NCBI RefSeq assembly: GCF_000002425.4
Contig: NC_037265.1
Location: forward strand, 12,542,330 to 12,606,329
DNA: 64,000 nucleotides
Direction of reading: 5' to 3'
From: Physcomitrium patens
Lineage: Eukaryota > Streptophyta > Bryopsida > Funariales > Funariaceae
Each line of letters begins with the position of its first letter. The first letter of the stretch is position 1. Below the pieces are notes generated by a model. The model was not told the DNA's origin and ran no database searches. It saw only the letters and a program-made list of their open reading frames with translations. Both the position numbers and the translations under genes were made by a program. This document shows positions 44,097-57,329 of this stretch, in pieces.

Positions 44097-45770
44097 TTAT
44101 GCTTCTCCCATTTGTTCTTTAGAATCTTCTAGCAAAGGTCCGGCAACAGGCTTTACCTTCTTATCTGCCGTTTTATATCTCGTCTCTACAGTGACTTCTA
44201 GTACTTGAAAAGATTCAAGTATGGTATAAACCTCTCTTGAATGAATCTCAACAATCTTATCATTATCCCCTAACCCAATAGATGTAATCAATTCCAATGA
44301 ATCTTCCAGTCCATTTTCTTCATAAACACCTAAAATCCTTTCATCATCTTGCAATGTACTTAACTTGCATAATTCTCTTTCAATATTATATAATCTTTTT
44401 CTTTCTTTTCTTTTAAAATCATCAACTTTCTTATACATAATATTTCCATTCTCCAAAATACCAATAAAAATCGCATCAAAGGCACCTTCATCTCGCGAGA
44501 GTACCTCCTCTTTTGTACCTCCATAATCTCGCTTTACAGTGGTACTTCCCCAAAATCCTTAAATCCTTCAAAAATCTTTGGCAATGGTTTCTCCCTCAAC
44601 CTATCTCGATTTCGTTCATGGTTAGGAGGTACTGTTAGAAATTGTACAGCTTTCCTCCCATCTTTGCTACGTATCCTTGCATAAGCAGAACCATCGTCAA
44701 GTACTTTTTTTTCCATCCATGTTGCCGTAATATAAGGTTGTCCTAAAATCAATGGATAAGACATTGTATCTTGAACAAAGAAATGTTGCTCCGTCGCAAT
44801 AACCCCAATCCGAATTTTGACATCTGGACAAGCTCCATATAATTCGCCCCGTGTATTATTAGCTGCTCATATTGCCCATCCATGTTCCATATCAATTGGC
44901 CATTTTTGCTTCTTATAAAGATCTTTAGACATGAGATTTATTTCAGAACCATGGTCCACCAAAGCAACTATTGGTTCTTCTATATCTCCTACTTTCACCA
45001 ATACCTTAGTAGTTGCCTTTGCCTAATGCTTTCGAGTATAATGGCTCAAAGTTTCCATTTCCTTATCACTAGAATCTTCGAAACGTACTCGCTGATTATA
45101 CCCATTCTTTTCATTTGTTGGTTACTTGTAACCAATATCAACCTCTTCTTCATCTCTACATATTCTTGCATCAATAGCATGACTCATTCCAGTTTCGCTC
45201 ATTAATTGCCTCTTTCGCTTAATGCTGTCAATGATAACATCATGAAACTCCTTCTTTGCAATTCCCAAGACTTCTTTCAATGTGAATTCCACCTTAGCGT
45301 TTAATATACGTTCTTCCAACACCCCTTTCAAATTTGTTGCCGCTTCAATGTCAGAAAGTAGCTTATAAGCAATTGATTTGCCCTTATCTTTTGTCTCCGT
45401 TGTTTTTTCTCCCAATGATGCTGAGGTATCCTTTACAGGCAATTCTTGTGAAGCTGCCTCTCGAGCCTTGTCTCCTCGAGTTTGCCTCTTAAAAGAATTT
45501 CCTTCTCTTGTATCATCAAAATTTCCTCGTTTCTTTTCTTCCATCAAAGCTTCATGTTGGCTCTTAGCAATATATGCATGAACTAAAAGAGACTCAACAA
45601 GATCCTCCCAACCTGTTCTACCTTGTATTGTAGCTGCAATCGTCAATAACGCTTCTCGAGGTAATTTCCCTTCTTGCATTGTAGAAATGGCAGAAGCCCA
45701 AAACTCACTAGTTTCCGTACTTCCACCAAGATCATCATCTACTCTAGCACCATAACTTGCACTTTCTCAT
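44097..45770 (-). pseudogene. B3 linker, protease and RT N-terminal part
   Basis: Minus strand. The linker follows the shared TGA (45767-45769) from 45679. The protease shows the same D-H-G as B1 and B2 (near 44958) and 'YPLILGQPYI' (44755). The family frame change recurs at about 44540, after 'EVPL'. The RT N-terminal part is 44456-44097. A stop in 'HYTRKH*' near 45028 is shared with B2, as is 'WMEKKVLDDG', so B2 and B3 are close relatives. Confidence 0.82.
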
Positions 45771-45979
45771 GCTGCTGTTTCATGCTCTTTTAAGTAATCT
45801 TGAACCAATGCTCTCATTCCTCCCTTGCCAAAATTGATTTGAAGAAGATCCTCCCTATCTTTCAATACTATCTTTCCATCTTTCCAGTAAATAATTCCTT
45901 GCCGTATCATATTATTAAATTCATTGCAATCTTCTCTAGTGTGTGAAGCATCACCACACCAAATGTATCTTTGTACATA

Positions 45980-46906
45980 TCATTGTTTTGAAACATTCTT
46001 CGAATTATTTGTAGAAGTATTCTCTTCAAGTCTTGCCAATTTGATTTGAAGATCTCGCATTCCTCGTATAATTTCTTCCATCTCCATATCTGCTTTCTTT
46101 GATAAGGATGTCGAAGGTTGAATTGTAGGCATTGTTGGTGGTGTTGTACATACTGGAGCTTTGGGTGCTTGTACCGTTTTCGGAATATTGCTCCTATCCT
46201 TCTTCCTTTCTCTTTTTGTAAGCAACTCCACCGCATCTTCAACGTTCTTCCACTTTGTTGTCAATCCTTCATCTTCTTCTTTGTCTTCAAAAAGGATTTC
46301 TAATTTCCCTTGCAATTCTCGATGAGCAGCTTGAAGAAATAGATCAACTTTGTTCGGCTCCAATGTCAATTTTTCTACCTTCGACAATTGAGAGTACTGC
46401 CTCTCAAATTCCCTTAGTAGCTCTGTTGCTTGAAAATTCTTATTGGGCCATTCAATCCATTCCAAAAACAACTTCTTAGTAATGCGATCAGCATCTTCCA
46501 AGAAATATTCGTCTTTCAATGCATGTGAAAAAACCTCCCATGAATTCCCATAACGATCCGTAATCGATGTAGTATGGTCTCTTATCTCCGGTATCGTGGC
46601 AAGTCCAAATAATTCAACCATTTTCTTCTCAGAAACCCGATTTAATTCCATTTTACAAACATAACATCTTAAATACCTTGAAATATTCCTTCTATCAAAT
46701 TGATCAATTTTATTGACCACTACTTGCAATGCTTTGGTTGCCAAAGCTTCTTTTCGATCATTGCTTTGCTGTTGCTGCATCGATAATGAAAAGGCTTCAA
46801 ACATACTAGCAATAGATGGATCCATGTGCATACCTTGTCCTTTAGAAGAACTCCCACCAGAAACTCCTCCCAAAGATCCTTCAAAATTTTTATTTTCGTT
46901 TTTCAT
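45980..46906 (-). pseudogene. B3 gag
   Basis: Opens at ATG 46906 and runs 308 codons, closely matching B1 gag. A stop before the nucleocapsid (45980) interrupts it. Behind the stop the knuckle reads YIWCGDASHTREDC, again with Tyr for the first Cys as in B1. The tail ends at the TGA shared by all copies. Confidence 0.85.
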
Positions 46907-46955
46907 AAAAATAAAAATAAAATCAAACGAAATCCAATACCTTCTACCTCAAGCT

Positions 46956-46973
46956 TTCACGTCGGGTTCACCA
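46956..46973 (-). promoter_or_regulatory. B3 primer-binding site, tRNA-Trp
   Basis: Same 18-mer as in B1 (TGGTGAACCCGACGTGAA on the minus strand), four bases (TAAG) from the LTR end. Confidence 0.85.
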
Positions 46974-46977
46974 CTTA

Positions 46978-48159
46978 TGTCGTATTACGTGCTTTCCTGC
47001 TCAAGAACGCACCGGACGTCTGGTTGTAGAAGGTAGTATGGAGATTTGCTAATATTCAAGCAGTTTATCGGTTTTTGACTGTTGGAATATAAATAACTAC
47101 AAGAATATACCGTAAATCTATATGGATGCCCTTCGACTGCTCACCGAAATCCTTTTTGCCCCAGCCAGTAGGTCTCTAGACGTTACAAAGAACCCCGAAC
47201 AACCCAAACTGCTAATCTTCGGTTCTGCTTTATACTCACGATCTTGTAACCACTGACTGTCTCGTTAGATTAACCCAATAAATTTCATTCACTCCGCATA
47301 CTCAATCCTATAGACACCCTTTTAATTCTTCATCATAGACGTAACTCGATTTTACAAAACAGTCAAGAGTAATCACACCCACTTCATTAAAATCCCGATT
47401 CACCAGTACAACACTGACTTCAGCAATGATTGCCTCAGTCTTCCCAAAATCCTATGAAGAAAAAAAAAATCCAATTCTTTGTCTTTTTTCTCCAATCCGA
47501 AGCATGAAGCTAGCTCTCCGATCCTTCTAAAAACTTATTCTCTCTCTTTTAATCCTAACTCTCCCCTCTCTCAAATCCTAGCCTCTGAATTTCTTCAATC
47601 TTCCGTCTTGGATCCGGAATTGGCTCCGCCGTCAGAGCTTTCTCCTCCGTTTTTACCTTTAAGAGATCCTTTTATCGAAAGGACGTTCTCGAAACGGCAC
47701 AAAGGACGGAACAGCCTGAAATGGAATCGAAGCCCCGTAATCGGGACCACATTGAGTCGCCCGACCAATTCAGGTCTCATATTGGCTAAGAGGCCCGTAG
47801 TAAGACCTGATATTCCCGTAATTGGACCACATTGGGTTGCCCGACCAAGTCAGGTCTCATATTGGAGAAGATGCCCGTAATAGAACCTGGATTGGATGTC
47901 TTGAAATTGGATCCAATTGGCTCTTCGAACCAAGCTCACCCGTCATTGAATTGGTCCTTTTCTTTCCTACTGACTCCCGTTATTGGAATCGAACGGAGTA
48001 TTTCAATATGCCCCGGCTGACTGTAACGGGGTGACTGATCCTGGCCTCTCAGTATTTGCACTGGAATTGGTCGTTGCTTCTAATATTCGAGGTAACTGAA
48101 CATTAATAAAAGTCCCCTTTCTTTATATTTTCACGGTATACTCGTGTTACAACACGACA
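46978..48159 (-). repeat. B3 5' LTR
   Basis: 1,182 bp, TGTCG...ACGACA on the minus strand. Short ORFs inside it recur in every B LTR and are not genes. It is flanked on the right by antisense family A gag. Confidence 0.92.
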
Positions 48160-48493
48160 CCGTACTCCTCATTTTATGGTTGCATTACTTTTTTGGACAA
48201 TGTTTTATCTTAAGGATAATTTTTTTATAGATCAAGGATTTGAGCCTCACCAAGGCTCACATGTAGTATGTATGGGTCTCTAAAAGAGGCCACAAGGCCT
48301 TAGTCTTATCCTTCTAACTACCTTCAAGGTAATACAATCCATATGGAACTTACATACCTTCCTTCATACAAGGACTATACTAGCTACTAGTCCTCCTATT
48401 TTCTACTAGTAAAACCAATCTTTTTGCATTTTTTACTTCATCATGGTATTTAAAAACATTCAATCAGCCAAAAAATCTAGAATGGCATTAAAA
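48160..48493 (-). other. Right flank of B3: A4 gag end, then unassigned sequence
   Basis: The first ~40 bases are antisense family A nucleocapsid sequence, the continuation of A4 beyond B3. After 'gttttatc' the match ends. The rest has the palindromic piece 'gagcctcaccaaggctc' and no ORF. Confidence 0.6.
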
Positions 48494-49949
48494 TCTTGCT
48501 TTATTTTTTCATAATGGCTTCCAAAGTGATAAAACTCATTTTTACCAAAGTCTTGAAAATTGTTCTAAAAATTCCTAAAATATTCTAAATAAATTCTAAA
48601 AATTTCTAAAATGGTTTTATAATGCTAAAATCAATTTAAAGCTGTAATTTTTTATCTTAATAATTTTTGGTAGTAAAAAATCAATTTAAATCTACTATAA
48701 ATTTTAATATTTATATAATTAATTAAAAAAATATGAAATTCTTTCTCATGCTTCTTCTAACTACTAACTAATATTTATGGTTTTTTATAAATAATACATA
48801 TAGATAAAAGGCCAATGTAAATATTAATCTAGATAAATATTCTTTAATACTCAATAATAAGTAAATATATAGAATCAACTAAGATAATTGTCTCTAAGAC
48901 TTATTAACACTCCATTCTACAATATACATTTCAATTTTCTATTTGTCTAAGGATTTCTATACTACTCACTATATATTGTGATTTTAAGCACTTCTAACAT
49001 ATTTTTTTGTCTTAAAATAACTAATGAATTGATTTTATGATTCACATCTAAATCAAACTCTAATAAAACCTTAAATCCTAAACAACCTCAAGAAAACTCT
49101 AAGTAAATTTCAATCAATTACTATAGCTATTTGAAACCTCAATAAATATTAATTGAACTATAGATCATGATTAAAATTTCACCTAAATTTTGATCAATAA
49201 GCAATTAACAAATACACAAATTTAAAATTGGACTTACAAATTATAAGAGAAGCTTTCAAAACCTCTAAATTATTGACAAACTACTTTTTCTAACTTGGAT
49301 GTTAATCTTTTAATACCAATTTCTCATTTTTGAATTGTTCAATCACTCCAAAAATTAAATTATATATAGATCTTTACAAATTTGAGTATTTTTTAATTGC
49401 TTTTACTAAATTTTACTTCAATCCAATTAAAAAATATTGCTAGATTTTGGAATCACTCACTAATCCTAAATCTCAAATTTTTAAGATTATAATCCATAGA
49501 AATCCTTATATGCTTTAATCTATCTACTTAATTGATCTTAAATTTTTCATGTACATTTAAAATAAGCACAACAAAAAAATTCTCAATTTTCTTTCATATA
49601 CTCACTACAAAATTTACAAAATCTTAAAATTTATAAATCTTTTTTTATTTTTCAAAATCTTAATCCATCAACTACATTATTAATTTTAAAAATCTCTTAA
49701 ATTTTTAATATTAATCCCAATGACATAAAATTAATATTGAATTTTTTTTCTTAAGTATGCTCTCAAATCTTATTTTTTAATTTACAAAAAAATCCTATAA
49801 CTTTAATAGTTGTGTAATTTTGTATCTTAAGATCTAATTTTGATCCAAGTTAACAACCAATTCACTTCAGGTATCAATTTTTGGTAATTTGAGATAATTT
49901 TTATTTTAAAATATTTTTAATTCTTTCTTAAATATATCTATACTATTTT
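48494..49949. other. AT-rich stretch, no feature recognised
   Basis: Very AT-rich, low-complexity sequence rich in 'aattttta' and 'ttctaaa' words. No ORF over 60 codons, no LTR match I can defend. The missing 3' LTR of A5 could lie here in unrecognisable form. Confidence 0.5.
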
Positions 49950-50593
49950 TCTTATTTTATTTACTTTGATTTTGCTCATTTATGCCTCTAAAGTAAATAA
50001 AAGTTCCTTCTTCAATAAGCAACATTAAGACTAAACATTTTAGTATATTTTTATCATTTATCCTTATTTTTTTAGGATATCTTTCAATAAGATTCTTCTA
50101 TAATAACATTTTAATTTTTAATTTTTACTATATATTTGTGTTGTTACTTGACAATATTATATTTTACTATCTATTTGAAGAAAAATATGTTGTTCTTTAC
50201 GGTCTTCATCTTTATTGCCTCATCATGAAGGCTATAATAATTGTAATGTTTTATTTAGTAATTTAGCATATAATAGTTTTTGAGTTGAATTTTTTGATTT
50301 TTGATTCTCAATCTCCTTAGTGCCACAAATATATAAAAATTACAAATAAAGATAGAATGTAAAATAAAATATTTTTTATAATAAAGATTTATTATTTTTC
50401 AACTTGATTTTGATGGACGTTATCAATGAAAAGTATCAACCTTCTTTATTGCATTTATAAGATTCTTGGATGGCTTTCATGTATATTTATTAATATCATA
50501 TCCATATCAATGAATAAGATATTTCAACCTATTTTGGCACCACCTTAAATCTAAGACTTCTTCAATCTCATATTCTTGATTATTGTTTATTTC

Positions 50594-50627
<34 letters not shown>

Positions 50628-52141
50628 ACTTTTCATCTTTTTGATATATCTATTCTCTTTTATGGCTTAAAAAAAAATACACAAAATATAGAATGGATCT
50701 TTATAGATTCTAATAGGTACAATCAATAAGCTACTAAATTAACTTGTTTGCAAATATGAAATGATCCAAGTCTATGGTAATCTAACTTATCACAAATACA
50801 AATAGTCTTAATATTATGGCAAAGTAATTATATCTTGTTGCCAACATAGAATTGAGGTTATTCTTTGCAATAAGAATTTGCACTAATCTTTTGTTTTTCT
50901 TGAACTTCTTTTAGTTGTACCTTTAATATTATATGTAGCTTTAATAATTAATTTTTTAAATCTTTTGCTATAAGATTATCAAATTTTAAAAACTCAAAAA
51001 TATAAAATTATAAATAATAATTAAAATTAGCAAAAAAATATTTTTTGAATAAAAAATATATAATATTATTATAAATAAACTCTATAATTGGCAAAAAAAT
51101 TATTTAAATATCTTGTTGATAATTAATAATACACCTCAAATATTATTCCAAAACTTAATTCATCCACTCTATTTGTCTATTGTTTTAAAGATAGAAAGCC
51201 AAAGATAGTTTTATTTCTATTTTTAGAATCTTAAAAAAATTCTCTAAAATCATGATATAAATTGAATCCCTCTATTTTATATAATATTCTTTGGCAATCC
51301 ATAATAGCGATAAATGTTGTCAACAAAAAGTTTAGTTATTTTTTCACATGTAATAGATTTTTTATATAGTACAAAATATAACATCTTGGTGATTTGATCT
51401 ATTATTACAAATATAAAGTCATAAGAACTTGAGATTAGAAGATCTATGAAAAAATCCATAGAAGAAAAAGACAATAGTTGTTTTGGAATAGATAATGGCT
51501 AAAGCAGTCTATAAGATTAATAAGAAGGAATTTCTGATCTTAAACAAATGTTATATGATTGCACAAAGTCTTTAATTGCCTTCCATATTTGAAGTAACTA
51601 AAAATCTTTGAATATTAACTTGAAAGCCTTACTATATCTAATATGTCCAACTTTTAGGAAGTCATCATAAACTTATATAATACATAAACATGCTTCATCT
51701 TCTAAAATATATAAGTGATTTTTAAAATATAATATAATATTCTTAAATTTAAACTTAGAAGTATCATAAGACTTAAAAGAATTTTTCTTAATATCATAAA
51801 TAAGGTAATTAAAGGACATGCTTGATTGGACTTTTTTGAAAAAGATTGAATTAATAATTAATATTAATTTCATTAATCAAAGATGAAAATTCTGTTGCTT
51901 CAAAAATATTGTATTTTATTAGTCAAAATTTATATATATATATATATATATTTTGATACAAGATTGGAATATTTTAAAGAATATCTAACAAACCTTGTTG
52001 CTTTTTTAATTGTTAAGTGTTCTTAAAATCACATCTTTATAAAGACATGCTTCAATAAACTTGGCAATAATTCAAAATACTTACTAACATGAAATACTTA
52101 AGCTTTTTGTAATCAATGTATACAATGATTAGATTGAACAT
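49950..52141 (-). pseudogene. A5: accessory ORF trace, chromodomain, integrase, RNase H end (minus strand)
   Basis: Strongly decayed family A copy. Right to left: RNase H (52141-52000), integrase (51870-51100; 'IFVIIDQITKMLYFV' and 'FVDNIYRYYGLPKNII' near 51430-51280), integrase tail, chromodomain (about 50600-50400) and the accessory-ORF region (about 50330-49950), all matched base by base with A1/A2. An (A)30 run at 50597-50626 interrupts the chromodomain. The RNase H end is cut by the Copia element D and resumes at 57821. Confidence 0.8.
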
Positions 52142-52634
52142 TGTTAAAATAAAAGTAAAAAATGTACCCTTATATAGGATATTACCTTAGATAAGCTGCT
52201 AGTGGTCAAAGGTTTAATTCTTGGTATATGGTAAGGGCATCCAATGGATATAGGATGAAGTCATGGACCAAGAGTCAAAGTCAAAAGGATAAAGTATTAA
52301 TAAGGAAATATCCAAAGACTAAGTATGAATCATTAGTGTGTATCATAGGATACCTTCGTAGTTCGTGACATGCCAAAGGATCCTAAGAGCATGTATGTAA
52401 GACGTAAGAGTAATTAGTATTGGACATAGGATACTCTTGGGACTCGTGAGATACCAAAAGGATCCTAGGGCCATATATGTAAAAGTCAAAGAGTGGACAT
52501 TGTCTTTTAGGGTAGCAACTACCACCTATAAGTAATAGGTGTTGGAAGTGAGAGATATCTTACTCCATACTCTCTTTGTGTGCAACCTTGCTGATGCTAA
52601 GTGTTGTATCTTCTACGTATTTGTTTTCTTAATA
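52142..52634 (+). repeat. D 5' LTR
   Basis: 493 bp, TGTTAAAATA...CTTAATA. It contains two imperfect copies of an ~80-bp block starting 'cataggatac' at 52344 and 52425, also present in the 3' LTR. Confidence 0.9.
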
Positions 52635-52648
52635 GGTTATGGGCCCAC
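52635..52648 (+). promoter_or_regulatory. D primer-binding site, internal (half) tRNA-iMet
   Basis: GGTTATGGGCCCAC starts right at the LTR end. It is complementary to the anticodon stem-loop of initiator tRNA-Met (GTGGGCCCATAACC), not to its 3' end. Drosophila copia primes with such a cut tRNA-iMet half. Confidence 0.8.
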
Positions 52649-53211
52649 TCACCTTTATTTGTGAGTTTTGAAGTACTTTGAAGTCTTTCTTGTTGTAAGG
52701 AGTAGATCTTATGGTTATTGCTGAAGTTTGAGTTTGTTATCTTCTAATCCTTCTTATGCATCTAGTTGTTGATGTAATTTTGCTCTTATTTATTGTTAAG
52801 TACATTTATAGTCTTTGTTGATGTTAGACTCCATATAATGATGTTTTAGAACTCTAATGTTATATTTCTTTGCTGAAATTTATCAATGATGTTCTAACTT
52901 TGAATTTCATGTACTTAACTTCTTAAGAGATTGTTCTATTTTCACAAGAAGTATTTTTTGTGAGGTTAGAAGTATTTTGTGAGAAAAGAGGGGTGATTGA
53001 AGAGTGGAAAAGCTTATACAAGAGGTTCAGATAGAGTGTAAGACTTGTGAGAAGTCTTATATGTGAAGTTGAGAGTGATACAAGAGTGAAATCACTTGTT
53101 TACTTATAAAGAGGGCATTCTGGGTTTCTAAAGCAGCAACACCTTCTTGTTGATTTTGAGAGTTCTATATCTTCTTTTCTTGATTTTCTTTCAAACATCC
53201 CTTCCTTAGAC
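52649..53211 (+). other. D untranslated leader
   Basis: About 560 bp between primer site and gag start, T- and G-rich, with no ORF over 60 codons. Long leaders are common in Copia elements and may hold packaging signals; none can be pinpointed. Confidence 0.5.
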
Positions 53212-56200
53212 ATGGCTTCAAGTGAGGGTGAAAGCTTGAGAGTAATTGAGAAGTTTAGGGGTGACAACTTTTACCATTGGAAGAAGAAAATGGAGCTTTT
53301 GTTGGCTTCATTGGACCTTTGGGACATTGTTGATGAAAGTGAAGACCCTCCAAGTGACAATACTGATATCAAAGTAAAGAAAGAGTATAAACATCGTGAA
53401 AGGAAGGCTTTTGGGATGATTGCAACAAACCTTGATGATGCCAACTTTTCACATGTTATTGCTTGCAATAGATTAGTGGAAGCATGGAAGACTCTTTGCA
53501 ACATCTATGAGAGTAGAAACCTTGCCAACATCTTTTGAACAAGGAGGAAGTTCTTGATAATAAAGTTCGAAGAAGGAGATGACCTCATGGCTCATGTTAA
53601 CAAGGTAAAAGTACTTGCTAACCAACTAGCAGTTGTTAATAAACTAGTTGATGATAAGGACATTGTATTGACATTGCTCATGAGCCTTCCTGAATCCTAC
53701 AACTATCTCATTGTGGCATTGGAGTCCATCAACATGAAGGAGCTTACCATGAACTATGTCACATCAAGACTTGCCCATGAAGTGACCAAGAGGAAAGAAA
53801 AGGAGCTTGTAAGTGATGATTTGGCTCTATTTTCAAGACAAGGCAAAGGTAGCTATTCTCACTAATGTGATAATTCAAAAAGGAATATGAGGAATTGCTA
53901 TATTTGTGGTAAACCAGGTCATTTTGCTATAAATTGCTACAAGGCCAAGAAAGGAGATAGGGAGAATGCAAATAATGCTAGTGATAGTTTTGGTGGAGAT
54001 GAGTATGCTTTCATGGCAAAGGAAGGAGCTTCCATGGCTACGATGTCAAAGTGGATTATAGATTCAGATGCTACTAAGCACATGACACCATACAAGTATT
54101 CATTTGACACTTATGAAGAAATTCCAGCAACAAAAGTGTGATTGGAAGACAATGGCATGGTACAAGCTATTGGAATTGGCTCCATTGTAGTGGAGATTAT
54201 TGTGAAGGATCAAATGAAGAAGATCAGATTAAAAGAAGTCCTACATGTACCAAAAATGAAGAAGAACCTCCTTTCGATGAGCAAACTTGTATCACATGGT
54301 TGTAAGGTTCAATTTGACATGAATGGATGTTTTGTCAAGACATTGGATGGCCAACATGTTGCCAAAGGCCTTAGAGATGGAAATCTCTACTTCATCAATT
54401 ACAAAAAGGTGAATGGAGTTGAAGTAGCGGTATTTGCTGATTTTCCTTAAGATCAAGACAAGTTTGGAATTTGGCATCAACGACTTAGTCATTTGAATGC
54501 CAAATGCATGAAGGAGCTCTAATCCATGGTAAGTGGCTTGGATCTTAGTCAATTCAGCCACAATGCCATGACACTTGCTTGTGAAAGATGTATACAAGGC
54601 AAACAATAAAGGCCTTCATTTCCAAGTGGAGTTGCAACACGTGCAACAAAATTGTTGGAGATTATGCACTCAGATGTTTGTGGACCAATGAAGACACCAT
54701 CAATTGGAGGAGCAAGATACTTTGTTACATTCATTGATGATTTCTCAAGAAAGGTGTGGATTTACATCATTAAAGCTAAGAGTGAATGTTTCTCAAAGTT
54801 TAAGGAGTTTAAGGCTCTTGTAGAGAAACAATATAAGTGCAAGATCAAAGTGTTGAGAACGGACAATGGAAGTGAATACATGTCAAAGCATTTTGATGAC
54901 TTCATGAAGATTCAAGGTATTGCAAGACAAACCTCTACTCCTTACACTCCACAACAAAATGGAGTTGGTGAAAGAGCAAATCATATCATTGTGGAGATGG
55001 CAAGGAGTATGCTTCATATACAAAACCTTCGGCATGAATATTGGACGGAAGCTGTGGTAAATGCAGTATACACAAGGAATAGGTACCCTACAAGTGCACT
55101 TACATCAATGACTCCACAAGAAGCTTGGAGTGGGAAGAAACCTTGTGTTTCACACATGAGAATTTTTGGATGCATTGCTTATGCAAAGGTACTAGATTGT
55201 ATGAGGTCCAAACTTGATGCAAAAGGTACAAAATGTGTATTTGTTGGATATTGTGAAGGTACCAAAGCATATAGGCTAATGTGTTTAAAAACCAAGAAGA
55301 TCATCAAAAGACATGATGTAGAATTTTTGGAGCATAAGAGTGCTTTTGAGCACTTAGAAGAGTGTCCAAGTGGGAGTAAAGGTGTGTTTGTGGACACATC
55401 TTCAAGTTCAGCAAAGAAAGAAGAAGAAGAAGATGATGATAACAATGAGGATGGAAGAAATAGAAGTCAAGATCAAGAGCCAAAGAAGGTAAATGATAGT
55501 GTGCCTTCAATTAGTAGAACCAACAATGAAGACAATGAAGATATTGAAGGTGATGATGATGATGATGAAGAATATCAACCTTTGAGTGAGAAAAGACAAG
55601 CATTGAAGGAAAAAAAGGATGGAATGCAAGAAGAAGGGTCTTCTTCAAATGAAAGGAGATATCTTTTGAGAGAAAGAAAACCACGTGGTGAATGGTGGAA
55701 GGACCACATCTTTCCTCAAGTAAGTGAAGAACATGCCAATGTTGCACTTCTTATTGATTCGTTGAGTTTATGTGATGCAATGAAGTCCACGGATGCATTG
55801 AAGTGGGAGAATGCTATGGAAGAAGAATACAAATCACTCATGGACAATGGAACATGGAAATTCATTCAACTTCCACCAAATCGATCTTCAATTGGTTGTA
55901 AGTGGGTATTTAGAACCAAAAGAGATGCAATGGGTAATATTGTGAGATAAAAGTCTAGATTGGTTGCCAAAGGCTACTCACAAGTTGTTGGTGTAGATTT
56001 CAATGAGACATTTGCTCCCGTGGCCATATTCGCCACTATTAGAACCATTGTGGCAATTGGGGCAGCAATGGATTTGGAGATGCATCAAATGGATGTGAAG
56101 ATGGCTTTCTTGAACGGAAGTTTGAAAGAAGACATCTACATGGATCAACCTCAAGGATTTGTTGAAGAAGGCAAACAACACCTTATTTGTAAGTTGAAGA

Positions 56201-57311
56201 AATCCTTGTATGGGCTAAAGCAATCACCATGGGCATGGTACCAACGCATTGATACATTCTTTGTGAGTGAAGGATTTGTAAGGAGTGAAGCTGATCATTC
56301 CTTATATGTAATGCAATCAAATGAGTTCATATTGATTGTCATCCTCTATGTTGATGATTTGATCATCTTAACCAATACATTGAAGATGATGGATTGGTTG
56401 AAGGCAAAGTTAGAAAAGGAGTATGAAATGAGTGATTTGGGAGAGCTTCACTATTGTGTAGGAGTGGAGTTTGTAAAAGATCGTGCTAAGAAGACCATTA
56501 CAATGAGTCAAAGCAAGTACATTGAAGAAGTATTGAAACGATTCAATATGGAGGAGTGTAAGCCTATTGGAACACCATTGGAGGCAAACTTGAAGTTGAT
56601 AAAGCTCACGGATGAAGAGTTTGCTGAAGTTGAAGGTCAAATGCAAGGTGTTCCATACAAGGCAGCAGTAGGTTCACTTATGTATGCAATGGTTGGCACA
56701 AGGGTGGATCTTGCATATGCGGTGAGTGTTGTCAGTCAACACATGTCAAAGGCTGGACCAATCCATTGGACAACCATCAAAAGGATCATGAGGTACTTAA
56801 AAGGCACTTTGAACTTCAAATTATGCCTTGGAGGTGATAATATTAGTTTACATGGTTATTGTGATGCGGATTCGGCTAGAGATGTAAATGATAGAAGGTC
56901 AACAATGGGATATGTATTTTTTGTTGGAGTGGGAGCAATTCATGGAATTACAAGAGACAACCACAATTGGAGGTCAACATGGAGGCGGAGTATATGGCAG
57001 CAAGCCATGGTGCAATGGAGGTAATATGGTTAAGATAACTTTTAGAGGACATTGGAGATGTGCAAATGGAAGCAACTCCAATGACATGTGACAATCAAGG
57101 ATGTCTTGCATTTGCAAAGAATCCAAAGCATCATTCAAGGGCCAAGCACATTGACATTCAACATCACTTTATAAGAGAGAAGATTGAAATGGGAGTGATT
57201 GATATGAAGTATTGTACAAAAGAGGACATGCTTGCTGATTTGTTGACAAAGGCATTAGTAAAGGATAGACACCACATGTTGACAAAGGTATTAGGCTTAA
57301 AAGGCATTTGA
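53212..57311 (+). pseudogene. D gag-pol: gag, protease, integrase, RT, RNase H; broken
   Basis: One frame from ATG 53212. Gag includes 'EKFRGDNFYHWKKKMELLL' and a knuckle CYICGKPGHFAINC (53896). The protease reads 'WIIDSDATKHMT' (54052; D-S-D instead of D-S-G). Integrase has the pre-finger 'WHQRLSHLN', Asp in 'HSDVCGPM' (54661), Asp in 'RTDNGSEY' (54856) and Glu in 'GVGERANH'. RT has YVDD at 56347-56358. RNase H has 'GYCDADSARDVNDRRST' (56860) and ends in 'DMLADLLTKAL' (about 57230). Stops at 53536, 53863, 54139, 54448, about 54520, 54607 and 55948, and a frameshift near 56945 with a further stop, make it inactive. Neighbouring stretches up to 432 codons are open. Confidence 0.93.
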
Positions 57312-57318
57312 CCAATAG

Positions 57319-57329
57319 CAAAGTGGGAG
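57319..57329 (+). promoter_or_regulatory. D polypurine tract
   Basis: CAAAGTGGGAG directly precedes the 3' LTR, the usual form in plant Copia elements. Confidence 0.85.

Larger units (their letters stand above)
40887..48159 (-). mobile_element. B3: family B Ty3/Gypsy element, minus strand
   Basis: Right to left: 5' LTR (48159-46978), tRNA-Trp primer site, gag, protease, RT-RNase H, integrase, polypurine tract (CAGAGGGGGTGG in reverse at 40995-41006) and the start of the 3' LTR (40994-40887) up to the gap. With the left LTR piece at 39271 it is a complete element inserted into A4. LTRs are 1,182 bp, shorter than in B1 partly because of fewer U3 repeat units. Confidence 0.88.

Noticed and set aside
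47479..48034. 133-codon ORF and neighbours, repeated at 39888-40327
   Set aside because: They fall in the B3 LTR, and the second copy is probably an assembly duplicate.
50597..50626. (A)30 tract as a poly(A) tail of a processed retrocopy
   Set aside because: Family A chromodomain sequence lies on both sides in order, so it is a microsatellite expansion inside A5.
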